Positions 52,401 to 64,000 of a DNA stretch of 64,000 nt are shown here, one piece after another. The position numbers and the translations under genes are program-made. The notes under the pieces were generated by a model. The model did not search any database, was not told the origin of the DNA, and saw nothing but the letters and a program-made list of their open reading frames with translations. The first letter of the stretch is position 1, and every line of letters starts with the position of its first letter. Source of the stretch: Gracilaria domingensis (Eukaryota > Rhodophyta > Florideophyceae > Gracilariales > Gracilariaceae); the NCBI GenBank assembly GCA_022539475.1, contig VCMS01000204.1, forward strand, positions 1 to 64,000, given 5' to 3'.

Positions 52401-53946
52401 AACGGCGTCCTAGAAGATGGAGAATTACACGCTCGCGTTACGTAAGCACTAATTTTATATTGGTCTGGTTATCGGAGTTTTCATGCTGCACCTGTTGAAT
52501 GCGGCTTGGAGGCGTATACAAGAAAGCTTCCATGACGTGCTCAGTTGTGCCAATTTTGTCGTTCATGACACCTTTCGCCGAATCTATGGCATCATTCGCG
52601 ACCTGTTTCTCAGCGCGCTCGGAGACTTGAGGATGCTTCGGATACCTGGAAACTGCGCAGAAGGGTTACGATGGCGATTGCTCTCAGCAACGGTTGTAAA
52701 ATCTTGAGCGTCAGTACTACAGTCAGGCGCCTGCGGCACAGGTGGAACTATTCGAACTGTGGATGTTGAAGTGGTTGGTGGTTTCCCAAACGATACAGTT
52801 GAAGCAAACGACTTGTCCACAACGGAAGGAAGAGTGGCGATGGGCTCCTGTGTACTAGAATACGGTGGTGAGCTGCTCGCAAAGACGGAAGAGTTGGAGG
52901 GATGCAACTGATGCAATTGAGCTCCACACAGTGCGATGTCGGAGAAGTGGGTTTCTGCAGATAATAGGCGACGACGCGGAATTGCATGTAGGGTAGAAGC
53001 TTTCATGCGCTCGATTTTCTGCGCCACGAGAGAGTTCTTGGCGTGCACATCATTGTGAGCGCGCAGACGGAGCTCGGTATTGGTTGTGATGAGTTTCAGA
53101 ATTGAATCAGTAGCAGTGCACGACAGATGGGGGAGCAGAATTAGTTTTTGAGTTGCGATGGAAGCCTTACTGCTAAGTCGAAGAAAGCGTGGGTGGCTTG
53201 AAATGCATTTGCTTCTGCTACGACGGCACTGCGGAGTGATTCGGTGTTCTTGATCCTCATGATGGTGGGCATAGTGGTGGTCGAGATATCAATGTGAACG
53301 GCGCTGGTGACAATGACGGTGACGGTGTTTGTGGCATCCTTGGAGGTGGGAGCTAGCAGCAAAGCCTGGATCCTGTATTCTGCCAGCAGGAAAAAGCTTA
53401 GTGGAACCCGTGGTACCCAAAATAGGAGAAGGGTCGTAAACCTCGACGTTCAAACAGGAGTAGGGAAATGTTTCAGTTCAGGACGTAGGAGACCTCGAGA
53501 CCTCACAATTTGAACCATTTGATCTCGTTTATGTGTGTCAGGACAGAAATATAAAAGGTAGCTTAGATCTGCGCTGATGGAATCCCTTGACCTAAAAGAG
53601 GATCTGCAGCTTACATATCACTCTTGTACTTCAGAGTTAACTTCCTCGAGCTCACCATCAGAGAACCCATGACTCCCATTGTCCCCTTCTTCTATACAAA
53701 AGTTTTTCATCTTCATTCAGAAAAGAATTATACGAGCGCGACGAGTGACTGAGTAGTTCAGAGTCTTTCGTAGTATCCTCCAGCGTGCAACAAGTCTTCC
53801 AATCGCCTGCTCTACATGTATTGACAAGATGGAAGAAAGAAGTTAAAGGACTTATCAAATTTTTCTTTGATCTAAGACAAAGGTATAGCCGTTATTCAAT
53901 TTCCAGTGCATACATACCCCTGATCTACAGCAATCCAAAAGTAGTG
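52401..53946. other. Possible N-terminal region of the BRM relic, otherwise unrecognised
   Basis: Minus-strand frames at 53048-52584 (Ser/Thr/Pro-rich, KNSLVAQKIERMKASTLHA) and 53362-53141 could be the N-terminal part of the same gene, but no QLQ or other domain is visible. Confidence 0.3.
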
Positions 53947-54660
53947 TCATAGACCCTTCCTGGCCAAAACTCGGGAAGGTCTAGACGTAGCTAAAGCCAG
54001 GAAATCATGACTATCTCCAACGCAGTTTGCCCCGGCAAACAGAAAACGACCGTGAGCATCAACTACGGGCTGCTCTGGGAGTGCATAAAAGCCTTTTCTA
54101 CACCAATACTTTGCGATGTACCGTTTCGGGTTTCTAAGTTTTATGGCATTGCCACATATGGCTCCAATAGAACCGGAAAGCGGGCTGGTTCTCTTCCTAG
54201 ATCTTTTGAATTCATCAGAAAGCTTCCCTAGCTTTGAATGTTTGGTAGGAACTCCGGGTAGTTTCAACACATTGTGAAAAGCTGTCGTAGTCTCCGCAAA
54301 AGCGCAGTAGGCTGTAGAGCGCTGAATGAGGTAAAGTTGATTAATGGTGTCAACATTAGCACCCGCCAAAAGGCTCACGGTTAGACCGAGCCTCGAGTCC
54401 GAAAGAATTGCTGTCCTTTTCGCTCTTCTTCACATTTCAATGTTTTTTTCAATCAGAAGAACGACTTTGTCCACAAGTTTAAAAAAAACGAGGTTCGTGA
54501 CATGCGATGCGATAGTTCTTCCAAAATGACGTGGGACTAAGAAAGTTCGTTTTAGATTGGAACTTCGTATTCTTTCGCGCTTTTGCAGAGGACATGTAAG
54601 ACTTGGTTGAGTAATTACGTTTACGTGATATGATCTTTGCGCAACGTAAGAGTGCTTCAT
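53947..54660 (-). pseudogene. PIF/Harbinger-type transposase relic
   Basis: Frames 54660-54430 and 54378-53947. RTIASHVTNLVF is followed by LTVSLLAGANVDTINQLYLIQRST, FAETTTAFHNVLKLP, GSIGAICGNAIKL, KYWCRKGFYALPEQPVVDAHG and RFLFAGANCVGDSHDFLAL. This is the order of DDE-endonuclease-4 transposases: GAIDG, KG-x-S-x2-Q-x2-VD-x2-G-R-F, G-x-x-HD. The first catalytic Asp (AIDG) reads Cys (AICG), so it is inactive. No terminal repeats seen. Confidence 0.75.
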
Positions 54661-55048
54661 TTGTCACTGCCATCGTATAAGATGTGGTCCTCATTATGAG
54701 TGGCATAGATGAATGCATCTTCAATAATTGAAGTAGTTGCAGACTACCAGAGCACAAACCAACGGATGTGAAGGAGCTGCGATGTGTTTTCGACTCCGTG
54801 TTGGCCAGAATGGAGAGCGACACTGACGGCCGACCTTCCAGTGCGCCACCGTCACTGTACGGTACGAACGGCACAGTCCTACGATACACTGTGGCAATTG
54901 CCACAGTCGATGCTTGTGCGGTTGCTGTATAATAAACGATTGTGGTGCACATTAATGATTTTCAAACGGGACCACGAGTAGGTCATATATTTTTGTCGGA
55001 ATATTAATTAAAGAGGTATTTTGGTTAAAAACGTAAAGATTCACGGAA
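54661..55048. other. No confident gene
   Basis: Region upstream of the Harbinger relic; a minus-strand frame at 54952-54479 overlaps it without recognisable content. Confidence 0.3.
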
Positions 55049-55600
55049 TCAGTCATTTACGTTCACGCTCTGTTTAGACACCGCCTGAGTGACGGGGATA
55101 TTCGACGGGCGTAGCTCGCTTATATCCAAAGCGATGATGTTAGTCTCTCTCACTGCGTCCGTTACCTCTTCCTGCACGTCCGCAGGAAGATGCTTCATCT
55201 TCGCAGAGAGAATAACTGACTGCGTATCCTCCTGCTCCTCTGAAACGTCAGAGGGACAGTCTTTCTCCTCCTCCATACCCTCAAAGTCCTGTTCATAAGG
55301 TTTTTCGTCGAAGATGGCGAGAACCAAACCGGATTCTTTATTAGATTCTTTCTCGGGAGACAAAAAGGAACTGTCCTGCGGGTATTCTCCTTCCGGAGAC
55401 TCATCGAGAGACGTGAAGTCCTCGCTATAAGTTCGGGCTCAGTCAATCCTCGGCGGTTCGTTCCACAGTTCCAGAACAATTTCCTCGTCCCGAACAGTGA
55501 GCTGAACCTGCTGACGACCGAGGTCCAGTCGCGCACGGAGGGCTTCTAACGTCGGAAATCCAATGTTGACGTCAAACAGCGTGTCATTTACAGTAACAAA
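55049..55600 (-). pseudogene. Gypsy pol fragment (protease end to RT start)
   Basis: Minus-strand frame: LFDVNIGFPTLEALRARLDL and QVQLTVRDEEIVLEL resemble the end of a retroelement protease domain, then a TGA, an acidic linker (FEGMEEEKDCPSDVSEEQED), and HLPADVQEEVTDAVRE, IIALDISELRPSNIPVTQAV, a typical lead-in to reverse transcriptase. No RT core follows. Lineage differs from elements A-D. Confidence 0.5.
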
Positions 55601-56763
55601 GTCTACCGAGTGGCTTCACCGAATGGTTTGCTCTACATAGGTAAGAAGGAAAAACCCCCTTAATTGAGGTACAGAATGTGAAAAAGTGCCTTCCTCGTTA
55701 TAGAAGCGTCCCTAATCTCGCTAATATTTCAGTCATTATGGTCCAAAATTCAAAAAAGTACAGCTTTCGATACAAAGAGTCTTGGCGGAAACAAGACCAA
55801 GCGCTTCATCAAAAATACACCTTAAATACCTCTAGTTAATAGTATCACAAAATAATGTTACGCGGATAAAACAAATCCAACAACTCATTGCAGACAAACA
55901 TGTCTGTCACCAAAAATGGCGGTAACTAGTTCCAACTTCACGTATTTTTCAATCCTAGATCGGAATATTCCTGCATGAAAATTAAACTTCACCTCAGAGT
56001 AGAGAATAGTTAGCAATCCGTTGCAAATCCTAAACTGTTGTTCATTGGAAATTTCTATTAAGAGATTTAACAGTAACTTTCCCCTAGAGTTCAAGCTTGT
56101 ATGTTGAAAATGACATGTTCCGATTCATTTGAAATTCTCGAAAGGTCTAAACCCTTCATCATGTCAAATGTGGCTATTCTTTTCCCATATTTCTAAACTT
56201 TTCCATAATCACATTCTGGACGTCCATTGCCACGAAATGCGTGTCCAAGAGACGGATTTTGTTCATATTTTACACGGATGACAACTGAATGGTAGATCTA
56301 GGTTATGAATGAATTGATGATCGCTATTTAGTTGCTAAATTTGGAAAGGTTTACCGCAGCTGGTTTTTCTTTGTTCGAATTTTTCAAGACTTTTTTAGAG
56401 TTTAAGAATATGCATGCAGATGGCCCGCGAGATTAAAAGGTACCATACTATCAGAATTGTACACAAAAAGCGTAGTAGATATTTTGTAGATAAATTTAGA
56501 ACTCTGTAGGATGGTACTGATGCAGTACGTAGGAGATTGGGAATCCCAAGCGGTGGAATCTAAGAAAAGATAAACTAGGTCGCTGCAGTACTTTCATCAC
56601 CCACGCGACTGCTTCAACCCCTAATGGAGCAAGTCCGCGTGTTCTATTCACTGTTAGCCCAAAACTGCACTCAAACAATGGACGCAGTGTACTGTACACA
56701 TTAGTGTTCCCTTCCTTCTTTGTTTGTCGATGCTGTTTGAGAGTCGCGCAGTGCACATGTTGG
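55601..56763. other. AT-rich, no gene seen
   Basis: Only short open frames with no recognisable content. Confidence 0.4.
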
Positions 56764-56857
56764 TTGTATGCCCAATCGTAACTATATCTGCATACCAAGA
56801 CTTGGGTTTATGAACCCAAGTCTTGGGATGCAGACATAGTTACGATTGGGCATACAA
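56764..56857. repeat. 94-bp palindrome with 47-bp arms and no loop
   Basis: TTGTATGCCCAATCGTAACT on the left is matched by AGTTACGATTGGGCATACAA on the right; the arms differ at about three positions and meet at GGGTTTA/TGAACCC. It may be a foldback element, a MITE core or a small-RNA precursor. Confidence 0.85.
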
Positions 56858-59800
56858 GCAAAATAGATTTATTTCATGATTTGTCCGTGTTTATACTTAC
56901 CACTTGTTGGTTCATTATGGTATATTTCTTGGTTATTTAATTGATTGAAATCAATATTGGGTGTTGGTCCCTTCGTTTATCTGACACTATCATTACAACG
57001 TGGTGTCAACCTTTCTAATTTTCTCATTGATTGGTCTTCTTTCTCAACGATGTGATACTTTTTGAGGTTTCCTTGGCTTCCGCTATAGCCAAGATCAACA
57101 TTCGGGCGTTGAATGTACCCTCAATGTCTCATATGTGGGTTCAGCTGTCTAAGCTGTGGCTGGTTTGCCAAAATGTCGTATATAAGTCCTACCGATATCT
57201 TATACGTGTCAGAGCAGTGGCTGGTGCACGGCCCATGATGAAAGATGTAATAGAGTAAAACAATGCAATTTTCTGAGACTGGAACTGCACCTGTTTTGTA
57301 GGAATACCGCTAACAAACTAACCATTCACACCCATGCACGCCACAGATATCTCACATAGATCTGAATTTTGTCCAACACAGACACACAATAGAGACTTGA
57401 ACCACTTCAGCAAACGAAAACAGTATATAGACCGCGCAAATGAGTAGCACACTACATTGAAAGATTCGTGACATGCTGTCGCCTCCCGAATATTCTCAAG
57501 AGCTAAGAGCCCTAAACTGCGGGGCTTCGACCCTCAATAACAGAATCAGGTTTCGCCCAAGGGAGGGGACTGATGTATTCGGAAAAAATGGGTTTGATTC
57601 TGAGGTTCACGTGGCACTCGCACGGAGTATATACCAATTTAGAACCTCTCTTTTCCTATATTAACCTCAACGTGCTCCTCATTTTCCTTTGTTTGTCTAT
57701 AAGGGACTGCTGGTTTGAAAATGTCTCTCGATTGCAATAACCCATTTCCTAGGCTACTATTGAAATTACAAGGTCATCAGCCCATAAAGCAAGATATTTG
57801 TAAATTTTATGTTGCAGAACGTCATTTATTATTGTTTGGAATGATGCAGGTGCGGAGGTGGGCCACATTAGCATAAAAAAATACTCAAAGTTTTTGTTTT
57901 TCATATTAGTTACGGTGTGCTCATTTTCATTCTCCGCAATCGTATTTCATGAAAATAGTCACAAAATACAGATGGTGAAAGTAACATAAGTTTGTTAAGT
58001 GGCCAGACGTATCATTCGAACCTAGAATAATATAGTCTTTCATTACTTTGATGCGATTTAAAGCACGAGGTTCTACCTCACCACGCGAGGGAGAAGCATC
58101 TCCTATCACAGAAAAGAATGATACACCGTACGGAGACCGATTTAGTCACGCCTTCAAAGCTTTTTCATTTTATCTCTTACAGATATCTACTCGGCAGGCA
58201 AGAGCTGATACAATGACCGGAGTGATAGGTTGAAATTTGGATCAACCACGACGGTTTATTTGCCGAGAGAGATAAGGGCAACACATCTGCAGGTTAGTCT
58301 TCGAAAACATTAGAAAACTAATGAACTATGGGTCATACCTCGGCGTCTTCCCAGTCCAATAGCTTCCGTATTGCTGTACTGGAGCTCTTTGTATCACTAA
58401 TAAGAGCAACTCGACGTAATACTGGAATGTGTGTGCATTATGCAGACGTCTTTGAATGGCGCGGTATCGAAAAGACTGGCATAATTGCTTCTTAGCTAAG
58501 AGCTATTGATAAGTATCTGTAGAAATCGGGTTGAAATTGTTTCTTTGCTTTGCTCGGCACCGAGCACAGACGAGTTAATCATGCCTCATAATGAGATGAA
58601 ATGATGATTCATTTCTTAACTTCATGACGTTAAGATAATAGAAAGAGCCATCTTCTTGTTTCATATTCCTCATCCCTAGTGCTCAATCATAATTTTCTTT
58701 TCCCGCTTTAGTCTGGCACTTGATGAATCTGACCTAGGATAATAGAAATTATTATTAAGTTAAGAAAGAATTCAGGACATTGCTCACATTGCTGCTAAGA
58801 TTTCATCGGAGGAAGCGTGATATCTTTTTATAATATCTATTCATGTTGAATTATACCTCAAGTGGATTTACTACCGCACCAATCTTTCCAGTCAAATGGG
58901 TGGCATAGTATATTTGATGTGAGCATCAACATGAACCGAATTTATCAAGAAATTTCTCGTATGTATCTTCTATGCTTTAGTAATCAAAAGCTTCAACATA
59001 AGTTTATGCTAAACTTCTTTCTTTGCATCGAAACCCAAATCTTGCATTACGAAGGTATATAATTACGCTTGAAAACAATTGGAATGAAATTCAGGATATT
59101 TTAAAGACACACAAATTCTAGACGCAGCTTCCAGATTTGCGATATCCACAGTGCATTAGAAAACATCTGCCTGAATGCTTCCCAACGCCGTTTGTGCTCT
59201 CCTATTTAAAATTTCATGATGTAACATTATCTCCTCGGTTGTTGATAGGTAACACGTCTTGTTGATGAAGAGGATCGAGAGCTAAGCACGTCGTACTTAA
59301 TTTGGAAGAGGGTCTTGTAAAACTTCCAAAGTTTTATCTGTAGCAGAGTTTTCCGATTGTGTTTTCTTACCACAGATGAAGGAGCCGAAGGTGGTGGACT
59401 GTCGCGGTACTGTCTCCAAAGCCGAATCTGGTTTGAGCATAATTCAATCTTAGTTCTGATCTCTCTCGTAGTGCCTCCAGAAGAAATTGAACCTGAAGGG
59501 CTTCTGGTGAACGCATTCAAGCGTCCTCCTGAGAAATCGCTACCACTGTAATCAAATAAACTTGTTGCGAAAATTTGAGTAATTTCCTCTAAGATCCATT
59601 GCATTCGTGACATCTTGTCTTCAGATCTGAAACTGCAGCAGCCGCCACAAATAATTTCTCAGTACCGCAACGAAAGTTAAATGTTTCACAGAAGAGCCCC
59701 AGGTCCAGTAATCTACACCAGAGGAGGGGATCAAAAGGAAAACAAAGAGTTGTGCAGACCTGCCCTTATATAGGATTTTCATTTTCGTCAATACAAATGA

Positions 59801-60089
59801 AGCTCATTTTTTTTGGGTGGAGCCTTCCACCAAAAGCATTCTGTAGGACTATAAGTTCACCTTCCAACAAGATTTAGATAAAAGTTTTTGGCTTCGCTCG
59901 CTATTGTACGTAGACTTGGTGTGCCGAGTCACATTGGTAAGCACGTATAAGCATTGAGGGTGCGAATAAAGCGAAAAGAAATTGACTGCACTATACTTGC
60001 GCTCAGTCAGTGCAGCGGGTCTTTTATTTTGAAATTTCTGTCTTCCAATACAATCTGCCATACCGCCCGTCCATTCTGATTTTGCATCT
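56858..60089. other. AT-rich, almost empty
   Basis: No gene recognised. A 128-codon minus-strand frame at 59613-59227 (Ser/Arg-rich) is open but unsupported. Confidence 0.4.
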
Positions 60090-60470
60090 GTGTCTCATCC
60101 ATTAGTCCCCTCTGATATTAACTTATGCTCAATCTTCCACCAAATGTTACCAGGAGCGGTACACGGAGCAGACATACTTGAGCGTTCGTATAGTGACTCA
60201 TTCACCGATTTAAGACATTGCAACGGAAATTTTTTCTATGTACACCGAAAAAATCCCGCAAACGTTCGCTGGAAACAAAATTGTAATACCTTGTCAGCCA
60301 TGAATGAAAATCAATTCACTGTGAAATCCTTTTTCTCTGAGCCCTTTTGGATCGATGCTAGTACGAGATGCGTGAAATCTATGAGCGTCATTGAAGACAA
60401 CAAAGACCTAGTAGGAAACCGGAAGTTTTATTTTGGAGCTACAGGTGTATTAGGGTGGAACGCGGATTAG
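60090..60470 (+). CDS. Hypothetical 126-codon ORF
   Basis: Begins MSHPLVPSDINLCSIFHQML and contains FFYVHRKNPANVRWKQN, SFFSEPFWIDASTRCVKSM and FYFGATGVLGWN. The mix of aromatic and charged residues looks like protein, but no family is recognised and no partner exon is evident. It lies ~115 bases before repeat R copy 2. Confidence 0.3.
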   Translation: MSHPLVPSDINLCSIFHQMLPGAVHGADILERSYSDSFTDLRHCNGNFFYVHRKNPANVRWKQNCNTLSAMNENQFTVKSFFSEPFWIDASTRCVKSMSVIEDNKDLVGNRKFYFGATGVLGWNAD

Positions 60471-60584
60471 GATTGATCCAAATTTGAAGCCACACAACGC
60501 AACCGTTATCATACGTTATCACGACCCTCGCCAAAAACTAGCATCTGCAAGAAACAGATGATCGTACTGAAGTAGACACACCCA

Positions 60585-60816
60585 GACGGAACTTTCTGTC
60601 ATTACCGTTTCAATCAGGTTTCTATGAGCAGCAATATTTTCGTAATATTCCAATATCTTTCCAATTCCACTTTCCGGTCGAATTTTTTTGCTTTCCATAT
60701 CTCAATAGAAATGCAATAAAATGCCGTTTATTCAAATGACAGAAAACCCAGAGAATTCTTCTTGAAGCGTGAATGAATTCTTAATGACAGACGCACTACA
60801 GTTTTTTCGCCTGGGA
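60585..60816 (+). repeat. Dispersed 232-bp repeat R, copy 2
   Basis: Counterpart of 3703-3934 in the same orientation. A short frame beginning in its right end (MTDALQFFRLGQ, ending at 60963) has a parallel in copy 1 (MTEALQYFRLGE), so the right end may include an old coding start. Confidence 0.75.
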
Positions 60817-62118
60817 CAATGGCTACTTCTTCCTGCCAGCTCTGAACAGCAGAGCAAACATCCACTGCGTAATCATTTTATTGGTGTTATCGAATCCGAT
60901 AACACCACTTGTAGTATAGTGGCACGGGTCACTATCCACGGACAGGAATGGTCCAAAGGATGAGGGCCAACGGCGGGACCATTGGTAGAAAGGTTTAATA
61001 GCCAGGAGCTATCTGTCGTGCCTAGGGGAGACGGCGAGCGACGTAGCGATGGCTTGAAAACTTAAGGGCTTTGGTACATGCTAACATAGGAGTCATATAG
61101 TTGCCAAGGGGTCTCTTGTTTTACCCCAGAAGAGCGGCGCAGCTCGACGAGCCTATCGGCCGCGAAGCGCTTCAATCTCTGGAGTGGTACACTGCTACGC
61201 GGTGCACCACGTGTACTACCTAGTTTACCTATGGTGTAAAAACTAGTACTTAAAAATTAGCGAGCCATTGGGGCCAACCAAACATTACGTGTACTACAAT
61301 CCAGAGCCTCCCCCGATCTCTCCTGTAATCAGAGTTTCAAAATCCATCTTTCACTACACACCTCTTCCTCCGCAGTCTTCTGTCTGGGCAACATTTGTTC
61401 CTTCAGGTTATCCTCGTGTTCTTGTCGGTGATTCATCGCTTCTGACATCCCGGAGCTTTCGATGGGCTCCCAACCCGCCCACACTGAGATGGACGATTTG
61501 CGCATCTCGCGCTGACCAACTACATCAACTCCGCAGGATACGACAGCCCGTGCCGTGGAACGTCACGATTCTGATGTGATAACCCTATAAGAAATTCTGG
61601 GAAAAGGGGGAGTGCAATTTGAGGTTGTATGGCACCAATGGATGATACATGGATGCCAAACGGATGGCGCATTGAGTGCGAGCAATGTGTGATTGCAGCC
61701 TAATTTCGCGATATCACATTGAAGGACGCCCGCTAAGCACATGGAGCGCACTTGGAGTGCAAGCGATACATGTTGCACTTCATCTGCGCCCACATTGTGT
61801 AGAGCAAACGCGGAAGCGCGGTATCAGCACTAATGATACTCATAAATCGTGCACCGAGGTTTGATTTTAGGACAGGAAAGTATGAAACTTGGCCCAAAAC
61901 TGGGGTATTTTGAGGTGGTTGAATGTCGGCATTTCCGCTGGACTGGCCATGGTGTGGGACGTGGTATTGAGTGGTCGTGGGTACACGTGGTCTGATTTGG
62001 GTCTATTCACAGAGGAATTGTGTCGACAGTCGAATTATTTACTGGCCGCTGACCTGGGATGGTCACGTACACCACGTGTGTGGCTTTGCACAAGTGTGCA
62101 CTAGATTATTTAATTTAG
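60817..62118. other. No confident gene
   Basis: Open frames at 61268-61579 (Pro/Ser-rich) and 61889-62104 have no recognisable content. Confidence 0.35.
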
Positions 62119-62746
62119 TGTAACTAATTTACCGGTTACGGTATAAGAGGTGACCTCGCGGCCACCTCCACCTACAGTAAAGGGTAACCGGGTTCGGCTC
62201 TGGACTAGTTTCGCTCGCGCGAAGTGCACCACTCCTCCCGGAGAGTCACCGCGTACGGTACGTTCTAGCTCCATCCCTCGGGATCTTTCAGGCAATTCTG
62301 ATCATTTGTGGCCATTGCCCTCGCGCTAATTCCGTCTTCGGACACCTTACATTGTGCAGATACCTGCTTACCGGCAAGTGGTAGAACTACCGACTCTGCA
62401 TAGAGATCTTTGCCGCGTGGGCTGAATACACGTCTCCGTCACCCGCCGCAGGGTCTGTTGCCGCTTTCCGCACGCTCCGCCGGGGGTTTCCTTTGGTTTT
62501 TCCCTCTTTTTCCCTTTTTGCTTAGGGTTTCCACTGCCCACTGGTGCGGCCCATCACTGTGACCTCCGATTCCGGATCTTTACCTAACCTGTTCCCCGTC
62601 AACCTCCGAGGTGTATCCCGAGGCACGGGCGGTCTTACACCCGCCAATTTCCGTGCACGGAGGGCTCATTCCCTGAGTCTACCTCCCATAGGGAGCAGGG
62701 ACTCGAACGTCTTGAGTGTCTCTCCCGCCCCCGGGTTTGCACTACA
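62119..62746 (+). repeat. Putative 5' LTR of element C
   Basis: Right end set by alignment with element B: ...ACA then AGTCGTCTTTTGACCTAGAACGG against ...ACA then ACTGGTCTCCCGACCTAGAACGG. Left end guessed at TGTAACTAATT. No second LTR in the window. Confidence 0.5.
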
Positions 62747-62925
62747 AGTCGTCTTTTGACCTAGAACGGGTTTTAATTGATCCTTGTAAGCAATCTCAGT
62801 GGTGAGAACACACTGGCTGGTCAGTGAGAGCTCCAGTTGTGTTGGTTGGTTGTTTACTTTTTGGAGTATCGAGATCTCTCGTTGTGCATTGGACCTTACC
62901 ATTGTTTGGTACACCGTGGTCTGGT

Positions 62926-64000
62926 ATGGTGCCACCTGCGCCGAACTCTCGGAACGGTTTGCCCAGGGATGCTGGGGTGCCTCCGCCTAGGCCTCCGCGT
63001 TCCCGCGCTTCCGTACCTACAAGGTCACCTGACAATGAACAGGTCCCGGAACCCCGGAGAGCTTCTTCAGTCACGTCGGGACCTATGGCCGCTTCTACGG
63101 CGGCAGCTCCGCCCGTTACGGGTACTCCGGCCACGGAGAGACCAGACGATGTGGTTGAAACCCCTAGATACTCGTACCTCGAGGCTCAACTGCGTGTCAG
63201 TCAGCTGGCGCAAAACTCGTTGTTCGAGGATCTGCAGTATCTCAGAAAGAAGCTTGATGAAGCCGAACTCAGAGATGCCTCTAACGACATTTCTGTCTTA
63301 CGTCAGGACGTGAATTGCATTTTGGAAAGTCTGGGTGTCCCAGCTGTCTTTGTTTAATCTTATCAATTCTCCATTCGGGAGTTAGAAACGGAGTTTGACC
63401 GTCTAACGGTTCGTTTCTTCACTTTGGAAGAGATCCTTCGGATGGATAACGCAAACGGTACGCGACAGGCCGAAGGCGAAGGCTCGAAGCGCTCGACTCA
63501 CTGGTCCCCGGTTCGCCGGAATCGGAAGTGTAAAAAGGAGCTCCGTTATGACTCAGATTCGTCTAGTTCTAATTCTAGTGTTCGCTCGGCGAAATCGTCC
63601 GCTTCCAGCTCGTTGGGAAGCGAGGAGGGCCGTAACCGGCATCGAGGTCGATCTCGTGAGACGAAGTCGAAAGCGACATACGCCACTCAAGCAGTGATTC
63701 GCTCCCGCGAAAAGGGCAGACGTCACTTGGGACTCAAGGAGTTGGAACCAACGAATCTCCTCTACAGGAAGCTGTTATCGTATCGGTGTTATCGATTGGA
63801 CGACTCGTCGTCTGACCGTGATTCACGGAGCACCGGCAAGGTGAGAGACCATATTAAGCGACTCAACATCGTGTTCACGAAGAAATTCGGTGGCGAAGAT
63901 CCAATCATGGTTCTCGATTTCCTTGCCCGCTTTGTGCAGGAAGCTGATGTACTAAGTATGAACGAGGCTCAAGCGTTTCTCGCTTTACCCTACTTTCTTA
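62926..64000 (+). pseudogene. Element C Gag, with an in-frame TAA, cut by the window end
   Basis: ATG 62926 (MVPPAPNSRNGLPRDAG). Frame runs Pro/Ser-rich, then a helical part (YSYLEAQLRVSQLAQNSLFEDL, LRKKLDEAELRDASNDIS) to TAA at 63355-63357, then stays open in the same frame to 64000: RELETEFDRLTVRF, an Arg/Ser/Asp-rich tract, and the capsid start KKFGGEDPIMVLDFLARFV, matching EKFSGNDPITVLKFLSALK of element B Gag. So it is a second chromovirus of the same group. The TAA either inactivates it or is bypassed. Confidence 0.75.

Noticed and set aside
61060-61260. Possible tRNA or small RNA in a structured-looking stretch
   Set aside because: No cloverleaf could be drawn by eye.

Overview
The window is eukaryotic nuclear DNA. 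It is crowded with LTR retrotransposons (one Ty1/copia and at least three Ty3/gypsy chromoviruses), relics of DNA transposons, and a few short host genes with few or no introns. One host gene has two small introns (72 and 132 nt) with CTAAC/ACTAAT-like branch sites, and TATA boxes lie close to start codons. Balanced base composition, compact genes and a heavy chromovirus load would fit a florideophyte red alga such as Chondrus. This is an inference from style; an oomycete or fungus cannot be excluded.

Layout: 1-~5250 is the 3' end of a decayed chromovirus (element A: integrase tail, chromodomain, then a gene on the opposite strand, polypurine tract and start of an LTR). 5793-21104 is a broken copia element, split inside its RNase H domain by a young, apparently complete chromovirus (element B, 10154-20849). 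B has 548-bp near-identical LTRs, a 5-bp target duplication, gag, a start-less pol in the -1 frame, a small conserved ORF, and a 656-codon antisense ORF between pol and the 3' LTR. A carries a related antisense gene in the same place, so this looks like a real module of the lineage.

21.1-35.3 kb (locus E) is the most unusual part. Two divergent gene sets leave a ~2-kb central inverted repeat that carries three copies of a 34-bp palindrome. Leftward: a gene of unknown function, a beta-class N6/N4 DNA methyltransferase and a SET-domain protein (the last two overlap as TGATG), then a basic repeat-containing protein. Rightward: a ParB/Srx-fold protein whose reading frame runs on, through two TAG codons and a frameshift, into an Fe(II)/2-oxoglutarate dioxygenase. 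A damaged transposase C-terminus lies at the left side. The gene content suggests a mobile element or integrated viral genome with its own DNA and chromatin modification set, now decaying.

35.6-41.4 kb holds host-like genes: a tail-to-tail pair of damaged HAD phosphatases, a ketopantoate-reductase-like gene, an intact ribulose-phosphate 3-epimerase, three consecutive hairpins of ~110 bp, and a charged hypothetical gene. 42.4-44.3 kb is a decayed unidentified gene. 45.37-47.4 kb is a chromovirus fragment (D) with a second copy of B's small ORF, inverted. 47.6-52.4 kb is a decayed BRM/SWI2-SNF2 gene with a three-exon cytochrome b5 gene lying inside it. 53.9-55.6 kb has PIF/Harbinger and gypsy relics. 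55.6-62.1 kb is AT-rich and nearly empty, apart from a 94-bp perfect-axis palindrome and a second copy of a 232-bp repeat that also interrupts element A. The window ends in the LTR and gag of a further chromovirus (C).
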